A stretch of 64,000 bases of DNA from Herpetosiphon geysericola (GTDB taxonomy: Bacteria > Chloroflexota > Chloroflexia > Chloroflexales > Herpetosiphonaceae): positions 1 to 64,000 of the forward strand of contig NZ_LGKP01000017.1 of assembly GCF_001306135.1 (NCBI RefSeq), given 5' to 3'. Below the pieces are notes generated by a model that saw nothing but the letters and a program-made list of their open reading frames with translations, was not told where the DNA came from and ran no database searches. The translations under genes and the position numbers were made by a program. Shown one piece after another: positions 58,536 to 64,000 of this stretch. Within the stretch, counting starts at the first letter, position 1; each line of letters opens with the position of its first letter.

Positions 58536-58991
58536 CTAGGCTTGCTTCACCAATTCAACCACAACCGTGCCACTCGAATCAAGCAAACTTAACTTATCGC
58601 CAGCCAGCTTATAGCTGGTTACTTTTTCGAGGGCTTGGAAGAGCGTAGTTTCTTGTTGTTGCAACTCAGGGTCGGCACACGCCATCTTGGTCGACATCAA
58701 TGGGCCAAGGGTCAATTGATCGCCAGCGATTTTGGCATCGCCACCGTAGCCGTTACAGCCACTATGGCCTGAAGCCCGGCCATCCATTTCAAAACTCAGG
58801 GGCAATGCTTGCTGACCTTTAAGCGCTTGACCGTTGATCTGCAAGACATTCCAGCTTGAGCCAGCCAAGCCTGCGCCTGGTTGCGAAACATCAACCGTGG
58901 GCACGTTGGTTGGCATTGCAGTTGGCGTGGACGCACTCCCACAGCCAGCCAAAGCAGCAAAGAGAGCAAATATCGTTAATGTGCGGCGCAT
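58536..58991 (-). CDS. META-domain (HslJ-like) lipoprotein
   Basis: 151 residues starting MRRTLTIFALFAALAGCGSA, with GGAGGATTCT upstream. Lipobox LAGC, with Cys near 17. After a Thr/Pro linker a META domain follows: LAGSSWNVLQINGQAL, ASGHSGCNGYGGDAKI, LMSTKMACADPELQQQETTL, and the final SYKLAGDKLSLLDSSGTVVV. HslJ-type proteins protect the envelope or cause novobiocin resistance in E. coli; here the role is unknown. Surface-anchored. Confidence 0.88.
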   Translation of the reverse strand: MRRTLTIFALFAALAGCGSASTPTAMPTNVPTVDVSQPGAGLAGSSWNVLQINGQALKGQQALPLSFEMDGRASGHSGCNGYGGDAKIAGDQLTLGPLMSTKMACADPELQQQETTLFQALEKVTSYKLAGDKLSLLDSSGTVVVELVKQA

Positions 58992-59073
58992 AGAATCCTC
59001 CAAAAAGTTATATGTTACCTAGCCAAAACGTTAAAACTCGGCCAAAAGTTCCCTGAGAAAATTAATATCGCTG

Positions 59074-59082
59074 TGCTATAAT
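59074..59082 (+). promoter_or_regulatory. Extended -10 promoter candidate for second partner-switching operon
   Basis: TGCTATAAT, an exact extended -10, 55 bases before the STAS start at 59137. Confidence 0.5.
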
Positions 59083-59136
59083 ATGCCGCAGATTCGCCAA
59101 AATGTAACCCGCTTACAATGGTGGCAGGAGGAATGC

Positions 59137-59487
59137 ATGGATATTAGCCATAAAACCTATAATCGTGTTGATGTTATCACCGTTTCTGGACGGTTGGCCG
59201 CAGAAACCAAAGATGCGCTGAACGATAAGATTAACCAAATTTATGAGGAAAACCGCCATCGGATTGTCCTCGACCTCGAAAACTTAGAGTATATTAGCAG
59301 CCCTGGGTTACGGGTCTTGATTGAAGCGCGTAAAAAAGCCCGCGAATGGAAATTTAGCGAGCTTGAACGGGGTGATGTGCGGATCGCCAATCTGCCCCAA
59401 CGGATTCGAGAAGTATTCGACTTAACTGGCTTCACGCCACTGTTCCAAATTTACGACGACTTGGTGGAAGCTGTTGGCAGCTTCTAG
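59137..59487 (+). CDS. STAS-domain anti-anti-sigma factor
   Basis: 116 residues starting MDISHKTYNRVDVITVSGRL, with CAGGAGGAATGC upstream; an earlier frame start at 59083 has no site. STAS core RIVLDLENLEYISSPGLRVL, with Ser55 in the phosphorylation position (SpoIIAA Ser58), and a tail of FDLTGFTPLFQIYDDLVEAV. First gene of a four-gene set, 20 bases before a kinase-STAS fusion and upstream of a PP2C phosphatase, so phosphorylation and reversal can both be encoded here. Confidence 0.88.
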   Translation: MDISHKTYNRVDVITVSGRLAAETKDALNDKINQIYEENRHRIVLDLENLEYISSPGLRVLIEARKKAREWKFSELERGDVRIANLPQRIREVFDLTGFTPLFQIYDDLVEAVGSF

Positions 59488-59507
59488 ACGAATTTCGGTG
59501 AGACGAT

Positions 59508-60260
59508 ATGGCGCAAACCGCTGAACTTAAACTGCCAGGGGTACTCGATTCGCTCAGTGCCCTGTGTAAGTTTGCCTATCAGGCAGCACTCGAGGCTGGG
59601 CTTAACGAACATACGGCGTGGGAAATTGAATTGGCTGTTGATGAAGCAGCTACCAATATTATCCAACATGCCTACACTGCTGAACATCCTGGTGATGTTC
59701 GCTTGGTCTGCGGACGCGATGGCAGCCGTTTTGTGGTACGGCTGTTCGATCGTGGGGTTCCTTTTGATCCTGAAACTGTTCCTCCTCCCGATCTGACTTC
59801 ATCAATCGACACCCGCGAGGCTGGTGGCCTTGGCATGTATTTGATGGGCAGAATGATGGATGATGTGCAATTCAACTACAATCCTGAAACTGGTGAAAAC
59901 GAGTTACACATGAGTAAAATCGTTGGAACACGCCTACCCGATGATGTGCGGGTTGTGCCAGTTCAAGGCCGGATTGATGCCACGGCCGCACCAGCCTTAG
60001 CCACGATTGTCCATGAAGCCGCCGAAACTGGCGGACGACGCATCTTACTTGATCTGACGGGCGTAACCTTTTTGAGCAGCAGCGGCCTGCGTATTTTGTT
60101 GTTGTTGGCCCGCGAGCTGAAAGGCTCCAACGGCGAACTGCGCTTATGTTCATTGCAACCAGCGGTCGCCGAAGTTTTTGCACTGACAGGCTTCACCCAA
60201 ATTTTTACCATTCACCGCACTCGTGATGAAGCACTTGCAGCGTTAGCCCAGGTTGAGTAA
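59508..60260 (+). CDS. RsbW-like kinase fused to STAS domain
   Basis: 250 residues. The N-terminal GHKL kinase (about 1-140) has the N-box ELAVDEAATNIIQHAY, G1-box LFDRGVPFDP and lid EAGGLGMYLMGRMMDDV. The C-terminal STAS domain (about 148-250) begins VRVVPVQGRIDATAAPALAT and has FLSSSGLRILLLLA, with the regulated Ser near 191, and LTGFTQIFTIHRTRDEAL. Kinase and its usual substrate type are joined in one chain, so self-phosphorylation or internal inhibition is possible. GGTGAGACGAT precedes the ATG. Confidence 0.88.
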   Translation: MAQTAELKLPGVLDSLSALCKFAYQAALEAGLNEHTAWEIELAVDEAATNIIQHAYTAEHPGDVRLVCGRDGSRFVVRLFDRGVPFDPETVPPPDLTSSIDTREAGGLGMYLMGRMMDDVQFNYNPETGENELHMSKIVGTRLPDDVRVVPVQGRIDATAAPALATIVHEAAETGGRRILLDLTGVTFLSSSGLRILLLLARELKGSNGELRLCSLQPAVAEVFALTGFTQIFTIHRTRDEALAALAQVE

Positions 60261-60265
60261 GGTGC

Positions 60266-63253
60266 ATGTTACCCAGTTTTGATCGTGGAATTCGGCTTTC
60301 GAAACCACGCATGGTGGCCCTTGGTTGGGCTGCCATGCTCTTTTTGTTGGGCTGCGCCAATATTGTTTGGTATGGGTTGCCCACCTTCAATTCGGCAACC
60401 TTGCCTGTTGCTGGGGCACTCTTGCTCTTGCTCGATGGCTTAGCTGTCCGCGATCGCTCCAACCAGCCGCTCAGCCTGTCTGGGGTTGTGTTGTTGGCGG
60501 TTGCCTTAATTAGCACTCCTAGCACAACCTTGGTTTTGGCAGCAGCCTCTGGCTTATGTATTCGGCTTGGGCGATTGGCCCGTTCACGCTATGAAGATTG
60601 GGCACGCCGCGCACTCGAAAGTGGCGCACGCAGTTTAGGCCTTGCGCTAGCAATCCCATTTATCAATGATCTAGGCTTGTGGTCAAAGCTCAGCCTGCTC
60701 ATCTTGAGCTATATTGTGGTTGTTCAAGGCGCACGCTTAATCTTTGCCTTGCTCTGGGATGGCAAGCAAATGACGCTTGGCACATGGCAAGTCAGCGCAC
60801 CCAATATTTTTTCAATTGAAATGGTGCCCTTGCCGTTGGCTGCCATCGGCGCCCAAATGGCGCAATCATTTCCCTTTAATTTGGTGGCAATCTCTGCAGC
60901 AGGCTTGGTTGGCAGTGCTTGGATGGTGCAACGCGCTAGCCGATCATTGGGCTTGCAACGCCGCACGGTCGCTGAGCTTGGCCAAATTAATGCAATCAGC
61001 CGCGCAATCATTCGTGCCGAACTCGATGTTGATTCGCTGTGTCAACTGGTGTTTGGCGAGGCCAGCAAGGTTGTTGATACCAGCAATTTCCGCTTGGGCT
61101 TGTTTGAAGGCCGCTTCTTTGAGCTGAAAGTGCGGGTGCAAGATGGTCATCACGAGCCGCCATTGCGGGTCGAAATCCCCAACGATCGCGGGATCGTCAG
61201 TTGGATTCGCCGCACAGGCCGTTCGTTGTTGGTCGAAGATTTTGCCACCGAAATGGATCGCCTGCCTGCTCAGCCAACCTATCAAGCAGAATTTCCGCCT
61301 CGCTCAGGGATTTATATTCCGTTGATGACTGGCGATGAGGTTTTAGGTACGATCTCGATTCAAAGCAGCGAGCCACGCGCTTTTGATACCGATGATTTGC
61401 GCTTGCTTTCACTGATTGCCGACCAAGCAGCAGTCGCGATTGATAAAGCTCGCGCCTATTCGGCAGCTCGCCGTCGCGCCGCCCAATTGGCCACAATTGG
61501 CGAGGTCAGCCGCCAAGTAACCGCGATTCTCGATTTGGATCGTTTGTTGCCCTCGGTTGTCCATCGCATTCGGGTCAGCTTCGGCTATTCGCAAGTGCAT
61601 TTATTTACCTTTGATCAACTGCATCAACAGCTTTTTTTCCGTGCTAGCACCGCCAGCGATAGCCCATTCTGGCAGCGCCAAGGCAAACGCTTGCCGCTTG
61701 GCTTGGGAATTGTCGGCCATGTTGCGGTCAGCGGCGAACCAATGTTGGTCAACGATGTGCGCGAAGAACCACGCTTTTTGCCCGACCAACCAGGCATTGC
61801 CTCAGAATTAGCAGTGCCCATGCGGGTTGGCCAGCAATTGCTCGGCGTTTTGGATGTGCAAAGCGAACGCTATGGAGCCTTCGATGAAAATGATTTCTTC
61901 GTCGTGCAAACCCTGGCCGATCAAATTGCCATCGCCATCGATAGCGCCTCGGTCTTTCAATCGCAACAAGAAGAAGCTTGGGTGCTGAATGCGCTGTTAC
62001 AATCGGCAGAAAATTTTGCCTGGGTCAGCGATATTAGCGAAATGCTCTATCTCAGCGTGCGCCTGCCAGCCTTATTGGTTGGCTGCGAACGCGCGTTATG
62101 TCTGCTTTGGCAGCGTGAAAGCAACCGCTGGATTTTGGCCGAAGGTTGGGGCTTGACCAACGAACAACGCCTAGCGATTGGCGCTAGCGCAACCGATGAA
62201 CAAGTGCCATGGCTGGTGCGAATGCGCTCCGAAGGCGAATCGTTCGCAGCCGAATTAGTTGATCTTGAACAGCTTTCGAGCGCAGGTTTAGTGCCATACA
62301 CCAGTTATGGCGCAGTGCTGGCTCAACCGCTCAACTCGCGCGGCGCAACCCTTGGCGTGCTCCTGCTAGAGCAATGTGGCACCGATGAAACCTGGTTGCC
62401 GCGCCAAGTAACGATTGCCGCAGGGATTGCTGGCCAAGCAGCTGCCGCAATTGAAAGCGCCTTGTTTGCCCAAATTGAAGCCGCCCGCCAACATATCGAA
62501 CAGGAAATTAGCGTCGCTCGCGAAATTCAAATGAGTTTGTTGCCAGCTCGCTTACCGCAACTTGAAGGCTGGGATAGTGGCGCCCATTGGAATTTGGCGC
62601 GCCAAGTTGGCGGCGATTTCTACGATTTTTGGCAGTTTCGCAGCGGGCCGTCTGCTGGGGAAATGGGCTTTGTAATTGCCGATGTCTCGGATAAAGGCGT
62701 GCCAGCTGCATTATTTATGGCACTTTCACGCTCGCTGGTACGTGGCGCTGCGCTTGATGGCTCGCCGCCATCGCAAGCGATTGAGCGGGCCAACCGCTGG
62801 ATTATGCGCGATAGCCAATCGTATATGTTTGTGACCCTGTTTTATGGCATTATCAATCCAGTAACTGGGCGCTTGCGCTATACCTGCGCTGGCCATAACC
62901 CACCATTGCTCTATCGGGCTGCAACTGGCGAGATTGAGCAATTGCGCACGCCGGGCATTGCCTTGGGCGTGATTGATGATGCAGTTTTGGGCGAAGCTGA
63001 AACAACGATTGAATTAGGCGATGTTTTAGTCTGTTATACCGATGGCGTAACCGAGGCAGTTGATAGTACAATGGATGAGTGGGGCGTGCCACGGCTGATG
63101 GAGACGATTCATCAGACCGCCCATTCTGATGCAGCAACCATGTTACACACCATCAGTAGCCGCCTTGCGGCTCATACTGGCGATTTACCAGCCTTCGATG
63201 ACCTAACTTTAGTAGTAATCAAACGGCTGGCCGATGCCAATCAACCTGTTTGA
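60266..63253 (+). CDS. Membrane GAF-SpoIIE serine phosphatase
   Basis: 995 residues. An N-terminal membrane domain (about 15-225) has several helices. GAF domains sit at about 245-400, 415-565 and 585-735. A helical stretch EQEISVAREIQMSLLPARLP, typical of RsbU/RsbP, joins them to the PP2C domain (about 760-990) with metal-binding Asp in GGDFYDFW (near 784) and ADVSDKGVPAALFM (near 804), and AGHNPPLLYR. It should dephosphorylate the STAS proteins in response to a GAF or membrane signal. It follows the fusion gene by 5 bases. Confidence 0.92.
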   Translation: MLPSFDRGIRLSKPRMVALGWAAMLFLLGCANIVWYGLPTFNSATLPVAGALLLLLDGLAVRDRSNQPLSLSGVVLLAVALISTPSTTLVLAAASGLCIRLGRLARSRYEDWARRALESGARSLGLALAIPFINDLGLWSKLSLLILSYIVVVQGARLIFALLWDGKQMTLGTWQVSAPNIFSIEMVPLPLAAIGAQMAQSFPFNLVAISAAGLVGSAWMVQRASRSLGLQRRTVAELGQINAISRAIIRAELDVDSLCQLVFGEASKVVDTSNFRLGLFEGRFFELKVRVQDGHHEPPLRVEIPNDRGIVSWIRRTGRSLLVEDFATEMDRLPAQPTYQAEFPPRSGIYIPLMTGDEVLGTISIQSSEPRAFDTDDLRLLSLIADQAAVAIDKARAYSAARRRAAQLATIGEVSRQVTAILDLDRLLPSVVHRIRVSFGYSQVHLFTFDQLHQQLFFRASTASDSPFWQRQGKRLPLGLGIVGHVAVSGEPMLVNDVREEPRFLPDQPGIASELAVPMRVGQQLLGVLDVQSERYGAFDENDFFVVQTLADQIAIAIDSASVFQSQQEEAWVLNALLQSAENFAWVSDISEMLYLSVRLPALLVGCERALCLLWQRESNRWILAEGWGLTNEQRLAIGASATDEQVPWLVRMRSEGESFAAELVDLEQLSSAGLVPYTSYGAVLAQPLNSRGATLGVLLLEQCGTDETWLPRQVTIAAGIAGQAAAAIESALFAQIEAARQHIEQEISVAREIQMSLLPARLPQLEGWDSGAHWNLARQVGGDFYDFWQFRSGPSAGEMGFVIADVSDKGVPAALFMALSRSLVRGAALDGSPPSQAIERANRWIMRDSQSYMFVTLFYGIINPVTGRLRYTCAGHNPPLLYRAATGEIEQLRTPGIALGVIDDAVLGEAETTIELGDVLVCYTDGVTEAVDSTMDEWGVPRLMETIHQTAHSDAATMLHTISSRLAAHTGDLPAFDDLTLVVIKRLADANQPV

Positions 63254-63264
63254 GGAATTTGATC

Positions 63265-64000
63265 GTGCGTCTCCTAAATAAACATGTGATCATCACTGGT
63301 GGCTCCAGCGGCCTTGGCTTTGCCACCGCCCAACGAATGTTGGCGCGCGGAGCATCGGTTTCGTTGATCGCGCGCAATCGCATTCGCTTGGTCGAGGCCG
63401 CCGAACGCCTCCAGCCCTTGGTCAATCGGGCTGGACAGCGGATCGAAATTGCGACCGCCGATGTGCGAGTGCGCAACGATGTCAGCCAAGCCATCGCCGA
63501 TCTGATTCAACGGGCCGGGCCTTGCGATGTGTTGATCGCAGCCGCTGGAGGGGTTCAAGCAGGAACCTTTCAGCAGCTTGATGAGCAGATCTTTCACGAT
63601 TTAATGGAGCTGAATTATTTTGGCACCTTGCATGCGATTCGCGCCGTCGTGCCGCATATGCAAAGTCGCCGCGTTGGAACGCTGGTCGCGGTCTCATCAA
63701 TGGCTGGTTTTGTTGGCTCGCTTGGTTATAGCGCCTACACACCAACCAAATTTGCCATTCGTGGGCTGATGGAAGTGTTGCGCCAAGAACTCAAAGCCTA
63801 CAACATCACCAGCAGCGTGGTCTATCCAAGCGATCTGCCAATGGCTGTTGAGCAACGAACCACCAATGGCGATGGACAGAGCGGCAATCAAGCGCAGCTC
63901 AACCCAGATCGCCTTGCTCAAGCAATTGTCCGTGGGATTATCAAACACCGTTTTATCATCACTGCCGATGCCCAAAGCTCATGGTTGGTGCGGGTTGGCA
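63265..64000 (+). CDS. Short-chain dehydrogenase, 3-ketodihydrosphingosine reductase-like (partial)
   Basis: Starts at GTG 63265 with GAGGA overlapping the previous stop; open to the window end (245 codons). Rossmann motif TGGSSGLGFATAQ (near 12-24), NYFGTLHAIR, catalytic Ser in AVSSMAG and YxxxK in YTPTKFAIRGLMEVL. The segment LRQELKAYNITSSVVYPSD recalls ketosphinganine reductases. It uses NAD(P)H to reduce a keto group. Same strand and only 11 bases after the phosphatase, so it may ride on that operon. C-terminus not seen. Confidence 0.82.
   Translation, partial: MRLLNKHVIITGGSSGLGFATAQRMLARGASVSLIARNRIRLVEAAERLQPLVNRAGQRIEIATADVRVRNDVSQAIADLIQRAGPCDVLIAAAGGVQAGTFQQLDEQIFHDLMELNYFGTLHAIRAVVPHMQSRRVGTLVAVSSMAGFVGSLGYSAYTPTKFAIRGLMEVLRQELKAYNITSSVVYPSDLPMAVEQRTTNGDGQSGNQAQLNPDRLAQAIVRGIIKHRFIITADAQSSWLVRVG

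Overview
The window looks like a chromosomal segment of a filamentous, gliding Chloroflexota bacterium, most likely Herpetosiphon. Grounds: about 50 percent GC, a mevalonate-type isoprenoid enzyme, a bacterial poly(ADP-ribose) glycohydrolase with the GGG...QEE signature, many adenylate-cyclase/GAF/TPR signalling giants, a rich set of glycoside hydrolases, and intergenic mosaics of TTCGTG/TTCGCG repeats. The genus call is inference; no rRNA is present to settle it.

Layout. 1-473: the end of an IS5-type element that has cut into a lipoprotein gene. 561-2364: solo HicB-like protein, DUF5679 membrane protein and endonuclease IV. 2365-2965: a repeat-filled gap with a 208-bp direct duplication. 2966-6579: a polytopic membrane protein, YaeQ, and a partner-switching module (two RsbW-like kinases and a STAS protein). 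6636-9567: Lon and Hsp20. 9737-13342: GNAT, PARG, an unknown protein, and a methyltransferase coupled to a possible cluster-less Rieske-like membrane protein. 13416-17123: a mevalonate decarboxylase/sortase/TPR operon and a small zinc-finger protein. 17141-22180: GAF-cyclase, response regulator and an HTH-NTPase-TPR regulator. 22345-30231: secreted GH16, a LuxR-type HTH protein, an LLM oxidoreductase, RuvA, a SpoU methyltransferase, GH43 and a methyltransferase. 30782-37490: GH2, then a TetR gene divergent from a self-sufficient CYP102-type P450-reductase fusion, with two matching operators between them. 37723-47027: hybrid histidine kinase, aldehyde dehydrogenase, repeat islands and GH3. 47209-56543: zinc-ribbon cyclase/ATPase/TPR protein, secreted GH81 glucanase and an S9 peptidase. 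56613-58261: an SDR epimerase and a second TetR, each preceded by the same 15-bp palindrome. 58536-64000: META lipoprotein, then a second partner-switching operon (STAS, a kinase-STAS fusion, a membrane GAF-SpoIIE phosphatase) and an SDR reductase cut by the window edge.

Themes. (1) Polysaccharide use: GH16 and GH81 are exported and modular, built for beta-1,3-glucan attack outside the cell, while GH2, GH43 and GH3 lack signal peptides and would finish oligosaccharides inside. (2) Stress signalling by kinase/STAS/phosphatase switching, split over two loci 53 kb apart. (3) Lipid or xenobiotic oxidation by a TetR-controlled P450 fusion, with an aldehyde dehydrogenase 4 kb away. (4) Dispersed repeats: a two-hairpin REP-like element in five copies with compensatory base changes, a pair of 100-bp terminator-bearing repeats, and large TTCGTG/TTCGCG mosaics. 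No CRISPR array, rRNA, intact tRNA or prophage was seen.
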